DNA of 64,000 nt from SZAS-79 sp963844255. Its GTDB lineage: Bacteria; Pseudomonadota; Gammaproteobacteria; Burkholderiales; SG8-39. Where the stretch lies: contig CAWJNP010000030.1 in the NCBI GenBank assembly GCA_963844255.1, forward strand, positions 14,208 to 78,207, read 5' to 3'. A model generated the notes under the pieces. It was given only the letters and a program-made list of their open reading frames with translations. It ran no database searches and had not been told where the DNA came from. Shown here in pieces: positions 7,598 through 15,703 of this stretch. A program made the position numbers and the translations under genes. The stretch's first letter is position 1; each line of letters opens with the position of its first letter.

Positions 7598-8272
7598 TCA
7601 GATGTCCGACCACATGCGGATCAGGTTCATGTACGCGGCGTTCACCTGCACGGTCTCCGGGGCTTCAGGCGCGCTTTGCAGCAGCCGCTCGCGCGCCGCA
7701 TTGAGGCCGTAGAGCAACTCGCGCTTCGCCGGGTCGCGCACCAGGCTCTGCAGCCAGGTCACCGCCACCAGTCGCTCGCCGCGCGTCACCGGGCTGACCT
7801 GGTGGACGCTGCTCGCGGGGTAAATCACCGCGTCCCCCGCGGCCAACTTGACCGCCTGGTCGCCCGCCGTGCTGCGAATGATCAGCTCGCCGCCATCGTA
7901 CTCGGCCGGTTCGTTGAGAAAAACCGTCACGGCGATGTCAGAGCGGTACATCACGCCTTCGGTGCCCATGATCGGATCGTCGAGGTGGTCGCCATAGGTC
8001 ATGCCGGGGCGATAGCGCGCGTAGAACGGGCTCGCCACGTGCAACGGCAGCGCACCCGCGCGATACACCGGGTGGCGCACGAGATTGCCCATCACCAGCC
8101 GATTGAGCTTCTCCAGGTCAGGCGCGCCCTGTTCGACCTCCTGATTGCTTTTTACGCGCCGGGCCACGGCACCCGCGGACAAGCGCCCGTCCGCAAACGG
8201 CGCATCGGCCAGCCACGCGCGCAGCAGTTGCAGCTCGTCGGGTTTCAGGACCTTTGGTATGGCAAGAAGCAT
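7598..8272 (-). CDS. PKHD-type Fe(II)/2-oxoglutarate hydroxylase (PiuC/YbiX family)
   Basis: 224 residues, the normal size for Fe2+-dependent PKHD-type hydroxylases. Metal ligands are H96 and D98 (YGDHLDDP) with a distal His in YPASSVHQVSPVTRGER, where the Arg contacts 2-oxoglutarate. Homologues often sit beside TonB-dependent iron receptors; none is present here. Instead it is followed 12 bases away by a second, different 2OG oxygenase on the same strand. The substrate is unknown. Confidence 0.9.
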   Translation of the reverse strand: MLLAIPKVLKPDELQLLRAWLADAPFADGRLSAGAVARRVKSNQEVEQGAPDLEKLNRLVMGNLVRHPVYRAGALPLHVASPFYARYRPGMTYGDHLDDPIMGTEGVMYRSDIAVTVFLNEPAEYDGGELIIRSTAGDQAVKLAAGDAVIYPASSVHQVSPVTRGERLVAVTWLQSLVRDPAKRELLYGLNAARERLLQSAPEAPETVQVNAAYMNLIRMWSDI

Positions 8273-8284
8273 GTGCGTGCCGGC

Positions 8285-8878
8285 TCAGGCGAAACTGACC
8301 CATGTGGTGACAATGTACTTCACGCCCGCCTGCAGCGTGACCCCGCGATGCACGTGGGTCCAGAAAGGCGGAAACAGGACCAGCTTTCCCTGCGCTGGTC
8401 TGACCACGACTTCCTGCAGCGGAAATTCGGTCTCTCCGCCCGGACCCGGAACATCGTTCAGATACCAGATGGCCACCAGCTGGCGCTGGCTCAACTCGCC
8501 CGGTCCGGCATCCACATGCCAGTGGTAGAACTCGCCCGGCAGGGTGCGCTGCAGGTTGTAGCCGACATCCTTGAACGAATTTGCCCCGAAAAACGGGAAC
8601 TCGCCTGCAAGCGCAGTCACGGAAGTCACCAGATGCCGCGCCAGCGCCTGGTCGATATCGCGCCAGTCTTCCCGCCCGCTGATGCGCAGGTCCGTGGACC
8701 GCTTGACCGCCGGCGCCTCCTGCGCGCCCGCGCCGATGCGCCCCGCATACTGCTGGTCGGTCTGGGACTCGAACCGCCGGATCGCCTCCCGGCACACGTC
8801 GGCCGGCAGCGCCTCGGCCACCTCGTAGATGAAACTTCCGGGCACGACTTCGCGCAGCCTGTCACCCGCGAAACTCAT
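8285..8878 (-). CDS. 2OG-Fe(II) oxygenase superfamily protein
   Basis: 197 residues. The HxD pair is H121 and D123 in FYHWHVDAGPGE; the distal His and co-substrate Arg region is LVLFPPFWTHVHRGV, and GGETEFPLQEVVVRP is the typical strand between them. This resembles prolyl/aspartyl hydroxylase-type oxygenases. It is part of the minus-strand operon with the PKHD hydroxylase. The close pairing of two such enzymes suggests hydroxylation of two sites or of a common protein or peptide target, which is inference. Confidence 0.85.
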   Translation of the reverse strand: MSFAGDRLREVVPGSFIYEVAEALPADVCREAIRRFESQTDQQYAGRIGAGAQEAPAVKRSTDLRISGREDWRDIDQALARHLVTSVTALAGEFPFFGANSFKDVGYNLQRTLPGEFYHWHVDAGPGELSQRQLVAIWYLNDVPGPGGETEFPLQEVVVRPAQGKLVLFPPFWTHVHRGVTLQAGVKYIVTTWVSFA

Positions 8879-8881
8879 GGG

Positions 8882-9205
8882 CTAGGAAAAGAGCACTTCG
8901 GTGTTCTGCATCTCGCCCGCGTCATCGACATCGACCCCGATGGCGCCAGGCATGCGCACGGCGATGTAGCCCGCCATCAGCATGGCACTGGCCTCGTTGC
9001 CGTTGTTCAGGCTGGTGAGCAGCTTCTCGGCGACGATCTGGCAGCGCTGCAGCCGGTCCGGACTGGCGACGAACACCCGGCTCATCTGCCAGCCCCGGTC
9101 CATGTCCCTGTCCAGCTTCGCATGGAATTCATCCGCCTGCTGCAGGAGGTCTTCCGGCACGTCGACCGCATAGACCTGCTCACCGACGACCACTTTGAAG
9201 CGCAT
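8882..9205 (-). CDS. Small conserved protein of unknown function
   Basis: 107 residues from MRFKVVVGEQVYAVDVPEDLL at 9205; an upstream extension to 9379 reads as the shadow of the next gene. Two short strands then an amphipathic helix (LQRCQIVAEKLLTSLNNGNEASAMLMAGYIAVRMP). It sits three bases from the oxygenase and two bases from the Sel1 gene, so it is co-transcribed. Function not recognised. Confidence 0.75.
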   Translation of the reverse strand: MRFKVVVGEQVYAVDVPEDLLQQADEFHAKLDRDMDRGWQMSRVFVASPDRLQRCQIVAEKLLTSLNNGNEASAMLMAGYIAVRMPGAIGVDVDDAGEMQNTEVLFS

Positions 9206-9207
9206 GC

Positions 9208-9636
9208 TCAGGATTGCTTTTCGGATTGCTCGCGCCATTTGGCGGCTGCAGCGGCATCGCGCTCCACGCCCACCCCCTTCTCGTACATGGTCGCCAGCGT
9301 CGCCTGCGAACCGGCCATCCCCTGCTCGGCGGCAAGCAGGAACCACTTTGCCGCCTCGGTCGCATCTGCCTTGGTGCACTCGCCCTGGAAATACATGAAG
9401 CCCAGGCCATGCTGGGCAAGCGCGAAGCCCTGGTCAGCGGCGGCACGCATCCATTTGACGGCGGTGCCGCAGTCCTTGACCATGCCCAGGCCGACCTGCG
9501 CCATCACCGCGACGCGATACTGCGCGCGGGGATCGCCCGCTTCGGCGAGCGGCCGCAGCAACTGCATCGCGCGGGCAAACTCCTTGGCCTCGAACGCCGC
9601 AATCCCGCTCGACATTTCCATATCCAGTCCTGACAT
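9208..9636 (-). CDS. Sel1-like repeat (SLR/TPR) protein
   Basis: About 142 residues from an ATG at 9636, chosen because GGAG lies six bases before it (an adjacent ATG at 9639 is possible). It contains three Sel1 repeats, visible as GDPRAQYRVAVMAQVGLG, GFALAQHGLGFMYFQGE and GMAGSQATLATMYEKGVGV, each followed by an AAxWxxxAAEQG helix. Such proteins act as protein-interaction scaffolds. There is no signal peptide, so it is cytoplasmic. First gene of the minus-strand operon that runs to the S24 peptidase. Confidence 0.85.
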   Translation of the reverse strand: MSGLDMEMSSGIAAFEAKEFARAMQLLRPLAEAGDPRAQYRVAVMAQVGLGMVKDCGTAVKWMRAAADQGFALAQHGLGFMYFQGECTKADATEAAKWFLLAAEQGMAGSQATLATMYEKGVGVERDAAAAAKWREQSEKQS

Positions 9637-9811
9637 CATCTGCTCCAACGGGATGCAAAGTTTCGGTGCGGGCACACTGCCCGTCCACGCCCTGCATCAG
9701 ACACTCTGAAAAAACACGCAAACATTTTAGCGACTCCCCCGGTGTCGCGCTTTGGTGCGAACCCGTTCCGGGCTGCTGGTATCCTCACGGCCAACCGACG
9801 GAACCCCAACC

Positions 9812-10417
9812 ATGGCCATCATCAGCAGCAGCCGACCCTCCGTGGCGCTCGTCAAGACCCGCTGGCGCAAGAAGGGCGCACGCACCCTCCCCGAGCTTGC
9901 CGGCATACTCGGCGCGAACATCTGGAAGATCGCGCTCGAAGTCTTCAAGCACATGGAAAAGGAAGGCTTTCGCTTCGGCTCCGACCGGTTGGTGACCACG
10001 GTGCTGACCGAATTCATCGCGTTCCAGGTGCAGCTTGCCGACCGTGCCGTATACGGAAGACTGCCCGAAGCCGACCGGGCCACGCTGATCAGCGAAACGG
10101 TCCGCCATCTTGCGCTGACCATGGAGAACAACCAGCAGGACCTGCTCGGCCCGGGAGAGTACCGCAAGCCGTTCATCGACCTCCTCAATGCCCGTTTTGC
10201 GGACTACGCCCGGTTCGACTACCCCGGCGCGGCCCCGGACTATGCGTGCCTCGGCTTCTTCTCGGCCAGGGTGTCCGATGCAATGGTGTCCGACCCGGCG
10301 GTCAGCGGCGACAACAAATGGGTGATCGAGCAGATGATGGACATCGAGGCACCTGAAATGGTGCTCCTCGTGCAGAAGCTGATCGACAAGGCGGTGGATT
10401 TTCCGGCACCGCGCTGA
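9812..10417 (+). CDS. Conserved protein of unknown function
   Basis: 201 residues from MAIISSSRPSVALVKTRWRKKGARTLPELAG at 9812; an in-frame ATG at 9752 is weaker. No signal peptide or membrane segment. The middle is helical with a conserved-looking FGSDRLVTTVLTEFIAFQVQLADRAVYGRL block. Transcribed convergently with cbbA. I do not recognise the family. Confidence 0.75.
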   Translation: MAIISSSRPSVALVKTRWRKKGARTLPELAGILGANIWKIALEVFKHMEKEGFRFGSDRLVTTVLTEFIAFQVQLADRAVYGRLPEADRATLISETVRHLALTMENNQQDLLGPGEYRKPFIDLLNARFADYARFDYPGAAPDYACLGFFSARVSDAMVSDPAVSGDNKWVIEQMMDIEAPEMVLLVQKLIDKAVDFPAPR

Positions 10418-10482
10418 AATCTATAATTCTTTAAGATTTACTTCTACAGAACAAGCCCTGGAGCGGGTCGCATGTCAGTTTA

Positions 10483-10500
10483 TGTATCGATATCGATACA
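10483..10500. repeat. Perfect 18-bp palindrome between convergent genes
   Basis: TGTATCGATATCGATACA reads identically on both strands. It lies eight bases beyond the cbbA stop, in the 91-base gap between cbbA and the convergent 201-residue gene. A copy with one mismatch occurs at 26953-26970, again at a convergent gene junction. It is not followed by a U-run, so it is not an ordinary terminator; a site for a dimeric DNA-binding protein is possible. Confidence 0.6.
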
Positions 10501-10508
10501 CAGCTGAC

Positions 10509-11573
10509 TCAAGCTGCCTGCCAGGCATGTACGCCCTTGCGGTAACCCTCGGCCAGTGAGGTCAGCTTCACCGGCCTGATCTTCGCGGCCTGGCCGGCCG
10601 ATCCGAACGCTTCGAAGCGTGCGGTGCAGATTTCCTTCGCGGCGGCGGTCGCATCTTTCAGGAACTTGCGCGGGTCGAACTCGCTCCTGTCCCTGAAAAG
10701 CGCGCGCCTGACCGCCCCGCTCATCGCCAGGCGGATGTCGGTGTCGATGTTGATTTTGCGTACCCCGTGCCGGATGCCCTCCTGTATCTCCTCTACCGGG
10801 ACGCCGTAGGTCTCTCCGATCTCTCCGCCATTTTCGCGGATGATCGCCAGCCACTCCTGCGGCACTGAAGAAGAGCCGTGCATCACCAGGTGCGTATCCG
10901 GGATCAGGCGGTGGATTTCCTTCACGCGCCCGATCGCGAGTATGTCGCCAGTCGGTTTGCGGGAGAACTTGTAGGCCCCGTGGGAGGTGCCGATCGCGAT
11001 CGCGAGTGCATCCACCCCGGTCTGGCGCACGAAGTACGCGGCCTGCTCCGGATCGGTCAGCAACTGATCGTGGATCAGGACGCCGTCCGCGCCCGAGCCG
11101 TCCTCCTCGCCTGCCGTCCCTGATTCAAGCGAGCCGAGACAGCCAAGCTCACCCTCGACCGACACGCCCACCGCGTGCGCCATCTCCACCACGCGCCGGG
11201 TCACCTCCACGTTGTACGCGTACGAAGCGGGCGTCTTCATGTCCTCTTCGAGCGAGCCGTCCATCATGACGCTGGTGAAGCCCGCGCGAATCGAGGCCTG
11301 GCAGACTGCAGGGCTTGCGCCGTGGTCCTGGTGCATCACGATGGGTATATGCGGCCAGGTTTCGACCGCGGCCTCGAGCATCTTGCGCAGGAACGCCTCG
11401 CCTGCGTATTTTCTGGCACCCGCCGATGCCTGCAGGATCACCGGGCTGTCGACCTCGTCGGCCGACTGCATGATCGCCTGGATCTGCTCCATGTTGTTGA
11501 TGTTGAACGCCGGCACGCCGTAATCGTGTTCGGCCGCGTGGTCGAGAAGTTGTCTGAGCGATACCAGTGCCAT
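10509..11573 (-). CDS. cbbA: Class II fructose-1,6-bisphosphate aldolase (Calvin cycle)
   Basis: 354 residues. Zinc-dependent aldolase joining dihydroxyacetone phosphate with glyceraldehyde 3-phosphate (and erythrose 4-phosphate to sedoheptulose bisphosphate) in the Calvin cycle. Visible motifs: VMHQDHGAS (Zn His and catalytic Asp), VEGELGCLGSLE, and VMHGSSSVPQEW (Zn His). It is the last gene of the cbb operon, 20 bases after the phosphoribulokinase stop, which supports the CO2-fixation role; it may also serve gluconeogenesis. Confidence 0.96.
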   Translation of the reverse strand: MALVSLRQLLDHAAEHDYGVPAFNINNMEQIQAIMQSADEVDSPVILQASAGARKYAGEAFLRKMLEAAVETWPHIPIVMHQDHGASPAVCQASIRAGFTSVMMDGSLEEDMKTPASYAYNVEVTRRVVEMAHAVGVSVEGELGCLGSLESGTAGEEDGSGADGVLIHDQLLTDPEQAAYFVRQTGVDALAIAIGTSHGAYKFSRKPTGDILAIGRVKEIHRLIPDTHLVMHGSSSVPQEWLAIIRENGGEIGETYGVPVEEIQEGIRHGVRKINIDTDIRLAMSGAVRRALFRDRSEFDPRKFLKDATAAAKEICTARFEAFGSAGQAAKIRPVKLTSLAEGYRKGVHAWQAA

Positions 11574-11593
11574 GCCCCCTCCATTTGAAATTC

Positions 11594-12493
11594 CTAGGCC
11601 GAATCCGACTTGGCGCGGCCGGGCGCCTGCTTGCGCCGCTCGATCAACCGCCAGATCAGCGGCGTGAAGATGAGTTGCATCGCCAGGTCCATCTTCCCGC
11701 CCGGGCAGACGATCGTGTTGGCGCGCGACATGTACGAGTCGTGCAGCATCGACATCAGGTAGGGGAAATCGATGCCGCGCGGATTCGCGAAGCGGATCAC
11801 CAGGATCGATTCATCGGCGGTGGGAATGTGGCGCGCGATGAACGGATTCGACGTGTCGACGATGGGTACACGCTGAAAATTGATGTGTGTATGCGTGAAC
11901 TGCGGTGAGATGTAGTTTACGTAGTCGTTCATCCGCCGCAGGATGGTGTCGGTCACCGCTTCGGTCGAGTAGCCGCGTGTGGCGCGGTCGCGGTGCAGCT
12001 TCTGGATCCACTCCAGGTTGATTACCGGAACCACGCCGATCAGCAGGTCGGCGTGCTGCGCGACATTCACCTCCTGGGTCACCACGCCGCCGTGCAGCCC
12101 TTCGTAGAAGAGCAGGTCGGTCCCGGCGTCCAATTCCTCCCAGGGCGTGAACGTCCCGGGTGGCTGCTTGTACGGCGCCGCCTCTTCCGCATTGTGCAGG
12201 TACTTCCGGATGCGCCCGGTTCCGCTCTGCGCATAGGTTCGGAACAGTGCTTCGAGATCCTCGAACAGATTCGCTTCGGGACCGAAATGGCTGAAGCGCT
12301 GGTTGCCGCGCGCAAGCTCCTCGGCCATTTTCTCCTTCATGCCGGCGCGGTCGTAGCGGTGGAACGCATCGCCTTCGACGAACGCCGCGGTCACGCCTTC
12401 GCGCCGGAAGATCTGCTCGAAGATTCTCGAGACCGATGTGGTTCCGGCCCCGGAGGAACCGGTGATCGCGATAATCGGATGGGTTGCGGACAT
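11594..12493 (-). CDS. cbbP: Phosphoribulokinase
   Basis: 299 residues, the proteobacterial octameric type. Phosphorylates ribulose 5-phosphate with ATP to the RuBisCO substrate. P-loop GSSGAGTTSVSRIF at the N-terminus, then VEGDAFHRYDR (substrate Asp/His/Arg), FYEGLHGGVV (Walker-B-like catalytic region). Start MSATHPIIAITG at 12493 after GGAGAAG. It follows the fructose bisphosphatase gene by 10 bases in the cbb operon. Confidence 0.97.
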   Translation of the reverse strand: MSATHPIIAITGSSGAGTTSVSRIFEQIFRREGVTAAFVEGDAFHRYDRAGMKEKMAEELARGNQRFSHFGPEANLFEDLEALFRTYAQSGTGRIRKYLHNAEEAAPYKQPPGTFTPWEELDAGTDLLFYEGLHGGVVTQEVNVAQHADLLIGVVPVINLEWIQKLHRDRATRGYSTEAVTDTILRRMNDYVNYISPQFTHTHINFQRVPIVDTSNPFIARHIPTADESILVIRFANPRGIDFPYLMSMLHDSYMSRANTIVCPGGKMDLAMQLIFTPLIWRLIERRKQAPGRAKSDSA

Positions 12494-12503
12494 GTCTTCT
12501 CCG

Positions 12504-13580
12504 TCAAACGCCGTTTTGCGCCAGGAACAACCCGCGGGCGGCGAACAGCGGCGCGTCGTACTCGCGCACGCCGGATTCGCCGTGATACCGCTCAAGCCGG
12601 TCCACCTCCTCGCGCGACCCGAAGATGAAACCGATTCTCTGGTGCAGGTCCGCCGGTTCCACATCCAGGATGCGTTGCCAGCCGCAGCTGGCTGCACCGC
12701 CCGCCTGCTCAACGATGAACGCTGCCGGATTCGCCTCGTAAAGCAGGCGCAGCCGTCCTGGCCGGATCGGGCTCTTCGTATCGCGCGGATACAGGAACAC
12801 GCCGCCACGCATCAGGATCCGATGCAGTTCCGCCACCAGCGATGCGATCCAGCGCATGTTGAAATCCTTGCCGCGCGCGCCTGTTTTTCCGGCGAGACAT
12901 TCGTCGACGTAGCGTTTCACCGCAGGCTCCCAGAAGCGGCTGTTCGATGCGTTGATCGCGAACTCGCTCGTGGCCGATGGAATCCCCAGCCCCGGATGCG
13001 TCAGGATGAATTCGCCGAGCTGGGGATCAAGCGTGAAACCGTGAACGCCGGTTCCCACCGTGATCACCAGCATCGTCGACGGTCCGTAGATCGCGTACCC
13101 GGCGCACACCTGGCGCGTGCCGGGCTGCAGGAAGTCTTCCTCGGTCGCATCCTGTTCCGGCCGAGGCGCCCGCAGGATGGAAAAGATGCTGCCGACCGCC
13201 ACGTTCACGTCGATGTTGGAGGAGCCATCCAGCGGATCGAACACCAGCAGGTACTTGCCCCGGGGGTAACGGGCAGGAATCGGATACGGCGCATCCATCT
13301 CCTCGGACACGACCCCGGCAAGATGACCCCCCCATTCGGTGGTGCGCAGGAACGTCTCGTTGGCGAGCACATCGAGCTTTTTCTGCTGCTCGCCCTGGAC
13401 GTTGGCGCTCGCTGCGTCGCCGAGCATGTTGGCCAGCGCACCGTGCGCGACCGCCTTGGCAATCGCCTTGCAGGCCAGCGCGACGCTCAGGATCAGCGCA
13501 TTGAGGTCGCCGCTCGCCTCCGGGTGCTGGCGACGCTCCTCGATCAGAAACTGGGTGAGGGTTGTCCGGTTCGCGAGCAT
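12504..13580 (-). CDS. cbbF: Class I fructose-1,6-bisphosphatase
   Basis: 358 residues from MLANRTTLTQFLIEERR at 13580. Hydrolyses fructose 1,6-bisphosphate (and often sedoheptulose 1,7-bisphosphate) to regenerate RuBP. Metal-binding motifs EEMDAP and FDPLDGSSNIDVNVAVGSIFSI, and the RYVDECLAGKTG and GGVFLYPRDTK substrate regions are all present. The ATG is two bases past the cbbY stop, so the two genes are coupled. Confidence 0.96.
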   Translation of the reverse strand: MLANRTTLTQFLIEERRQHPEASGDLNALILSVALACKAIAKAVAHGALANMLGDAASANVQGEQQKKLDVLANETFLRTTEWGGHLAGVVSEEMDAPYPIPARYPRGKYLLVFDPLDGSSNIDVNVAVGSIFSILRAPRPEQDATEEDFLQPGTRQVCAGYAIYGPSTMLVITVGTGVHGFTLDPQLGEFILTHPGLGIPSATSEFAINASNSRFWEPAVKRYVDECLAGKTGARGKDFNMRWIASLVAELHRILMRGGVFLYPRDTKSPIRPGRLRLLYEANPAAFIVEQAGGAASCGWQRILDVEPADLHQRIGFIFGSREEVDRLERYHGESGVREYDAPLFAARGLFLAQNGV

Positions 13581-13582
13581 TC

Positions 13583-14326
13583 TCAGGGCCCTCGTCCTGC
13601 GGACGCAAGGTCGCGTCCGATCCAATCGGCATGCAGGCTCTGGAGCCTGGTCAGGTCGGTTTGCGCAAGCGTATTGAGCTGGAGTTGCGCTGCACTGACA
13701 TCCTGGTCGATGTTCCACCGCGTCGGCGTGACCACGGTGAACAATCCGGCGGCCCTGGCTGCCCGCAGGCCGTTGGCTGAATCCTCGAAGGCCATGCAGG
13801 ATTCAGCCGGCAGCCGCAGACCCTGCAGCGCCCTCTCGTATATGTCGGGCGCGGGCTTCTTGTTCGTCACGCTGTCGCCGGCAGACACCGTCGCGAACCA
13901 GCCCATCGCCCCGCGCCCGAACGCCGCGTTGACCAGCACCTCGAGGTTGGCCGAGGTCGTGGTGGTGGCAATCGCGAGCTTGAGCCCTGCAGCCCGTGCG
14001 TCGTCGATCAGCCTGCCCACGCCGGGGCGCAGGGGAAGCCTGAAGCTCTCGAGCAGATCCTGATAGATGCGCGTCTTCGTCGCGTGGATCATTTCGATCG
14101 ACGACAACTCCCGTGCGCGCTCGGCCGGGGTTCCTTCGAGCCTTGCGACATAGTGCGCGATGCGCTCCTTTCCACCCGACACCTGGAGCAGATCGGCGTA
14201 CAGCGCCGGGCTCCAGTCCCACCACAGTTCGAGCTCGATGAACGCGGCATTGAACGCCTGACGATGCGCTTCCTCCGTATCGACAAGCGTCCCGTCCACG
14301 TCGAATATCAGGGCGCGCAGCGTCAT
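13583..14326 (-). CDS. cbbY: CbbY, HAD-family sugar phosphatase
   Basis: 247 residues. HAD motif I is IFDVDGTLVDTEE at the N-terminus, motif II is ATTTTSANLE and motifs III/IV are KKPAPDIYERAL and CMAFEDSANGLRAA. Red-type CbbY dephosphorylates xylulose 1,5-bisphosphate, a misfire product that inhibits RuBisCO, and works alongside CbbX. The four-base overlap with the cbbX stop (ATGA) indicates translational coupling. Specific substrate is by family and context. Confidence 0.93.
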   Translation of the reverse strand: MTLRALIFDVDGTLVDTEEAHRQAFNAAFIELELWWDWSPALYADLLQVSGGKERIAHYVARLEGTPAERARELSSIEMIHATKTRIYQDLLESFRLPLRPGVGRLIDDARAAGLKLAIATTTTSANLEVLVNAAFGRGAMGWFATVSAGDSVTNKKPAPDIYERALQGLRLPAESCMAFEDSANGLRAARAAGLFTVVTPTRWNIDQDVSAAQLQLNTLAQTDLTRLQSLHADWIGRDLASAGRGP

Positions 14327-15240
14327 TGGCGTTTCTCCTGTTGATCGAATAGGCGGCTCGCCAGGATGTCTTCGGCCTCGATCGTCGCGAGCATTCCGCG
14401 GGTCAGCGATCCGTTGCGATGTTCGAACAGGCGGTTCGCCTGGCGCAGCCTGGCACGGTCAAGCGCGTTGCGGACCGAACGCGCATTGGCGAAATTGGGC
14501 CGTGCCTTCCTGAGCGCCACGTACTCACGCAGCGCCTGCTCGGCGGGCGCGCTCAACGCGTACTGCATGCGCTCGAGCATGAGGCCGGCAATGGCGAAAA
14601 GTTCGTCGCCCGAGTAGTCGGGAAAGTCGATGTGATGCGCCACGCGCGAGGCCAGACCCGGGTTCGACGTGAAGAACCGCTCCATGCGGTCCTGGTACCC
14701 GGCGAACACGACCACCAGATCGTCGCGCTGGTTTTCCATTACCTGCAGGAGGATCTCGATCGCCTCCTGGCCGTAGTCGCGCTCGTTCTCCGGGCGATAG
14801 AGGTAGTACGCCTCGTCGATGAACAGCACTCCGCCCATCGCGCGCTTGAGCACTTCCCTTGTCTTCGGTGCGGTATGGCCGATGTACTGACCGACGAGGT
14901 CGTCGCGCGTGACCGCGACCAGGTGTCCTTTGCGTATGTAGCCCAGGCCGTGCAGGATGGCCGCCATCCGCATGGCCACGGTGGTCTTGCCCGTACCCGG
15001 ATTGCCGGTGAAGCTCATGTGCAGCGGCGGCGCCTCGGCCTGCAGCCCGACCGAACGCCGCAGTTTCTCGACCAGCAGCAGCGCGGCAATCTCGCGCACC
15101 CGCTTTTTCACCGGCGCCAGGCCGACCAGCTCGCCCTCCAGAGCCTCGAGGGCACCGGCAACGCTCGATTCGCGATACAGGGCATCGAGGTCGAGCGCCG
15201 GCGTTTCTGCAACGGCCATCGCGGACTCGGGCATCGTCAT
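14323..15240 (-). CDS. cbbX: CbbX, red-type RuBisCO activase (AAA+)
   Basis: 305 residues from MTMPESAMAVAETPAL at 15240. AAA+ ATPase that pulls on the RuBisCO large-subunit C-terminus to remove bound inhibitory sugar phosphates. Walker A GNPGTGKTTVAMRM, Walker B GVLFIDEAYYL, a pore-loop GYIRKGHLV, and the sensor region NPGLASRVAHHIDFP are seen. CbbX accompanies red-type (IC/ID) RuBisCO, matching the cbbL here. Located seven bases after cbbS. Confidence 0.96.
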   Translation of the reverse strand: MTMPESAMAVAETPALDLDALYRESSVAGALEALEGELVGLAPVKKRVREIAALLLVEKLRRSVGLQAEAPPLHMSFTGNPGTGKTTVAMRMAAILHGLGYIRKGHLVAVTRDDLVGQYIGHTAPKTREVLKRAMGGVLFIDEAYYLYRPENERDYGQEAIEILLQVMENQRDDLVVVFAGYQDRMERFFTSNPGLASRVAHHIDFPDYSGDELFAIAGLMLERMQYALSAPAEQALREYVALRKARPNFANARSVRNALDRARLRQANRLFEHRNGSLTRGMLATIEAEDILASRLFDQQEKRQ

Positions 15241-15247
15241 CGACAAC

Positions 15248-15682
15248 TCAGCCGCGCTCGCCGGAGGGTTTGTCAGTCGCGTACGAGTGGATCGTGTAGC
15301 CCACGGTGCGCCCGTCGCGGTCCTGGCGCACGACGTTGAAGCCGGGCTCGCGCGCCGGCCGATTGACCAGATATGACATGCGCAGAGATTCCACACCACG
15401 CGTGCTGTCGAACGCCGTGACGCGCACGTAGTAGTTCGGAAAAGTCTTCCGGCAGGCGTCGATCTCCACCAGGATGCCCGCCGGATCCTTCAGATCGAAC
15501 ATCGGGTTCCCGTACATTTCCCAGTAAGTGTTGCGCGGATGCGGGTCGTCGGTATATTCGACACCCACCGCCCAGCCCTTGTTGAGGGCGTATTCGAGCT
15601 GGCGGGTAATCTGCGCATCCGTCAGATCCGGCAGAAACGAAAACTGACCCTGGGTGATCCGGTTGCTGCTGCTGGTGATCAT
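15248..15682 (-). CDS. cbbS: RuBisCO small subunit, form I red type
   Basis: 144 residues. The N-terminus ITQGQFSFLPDLTDAQI and the core WAVGVEYTDDPHPRNTYWEMYGNPMFDL match the red-type (IC/ID) small subunit. The extra C-terminal extension (about residues 115-144, NVVRQDRDGRTVGYTIHSYA) forms the beta-hairpin barrel entry typical of red-type enzymes. It lies 21 bases after the cbbL stop with GAGGAGA before its ATG. Confidence 0.97.
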   Translation of the reverse strand: MITSSSNRITQGQFSFLPDLTDAQITRQLEYALNKGWAVGVEYTDDPHPRNTYWEMYGNPMFDLKDPAGILVEIDACRKTFPNYYVRVTAFDSTRGVESLRMSYLVNRPAREPGFNVVRQDRDGRTVGYTIHSYATDKPSGERG

Positions 15683-15703
15683 GCGGAGGTCTCCTCGAAG
15701 CGC

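Noticed and set aside
7151..9709. 852-codon plus-strand open frame
   Set aside because: It is the antisense of the S24/oxygenase/Sel1 gene set; composition is Arg/His/Ala-rich and it has no family signature.
12438..14063. 541-codon plus-strand open frame
   Set aside because: Antisense shadow of cbbF and cbbY, which have full motif sets on the minus strand.
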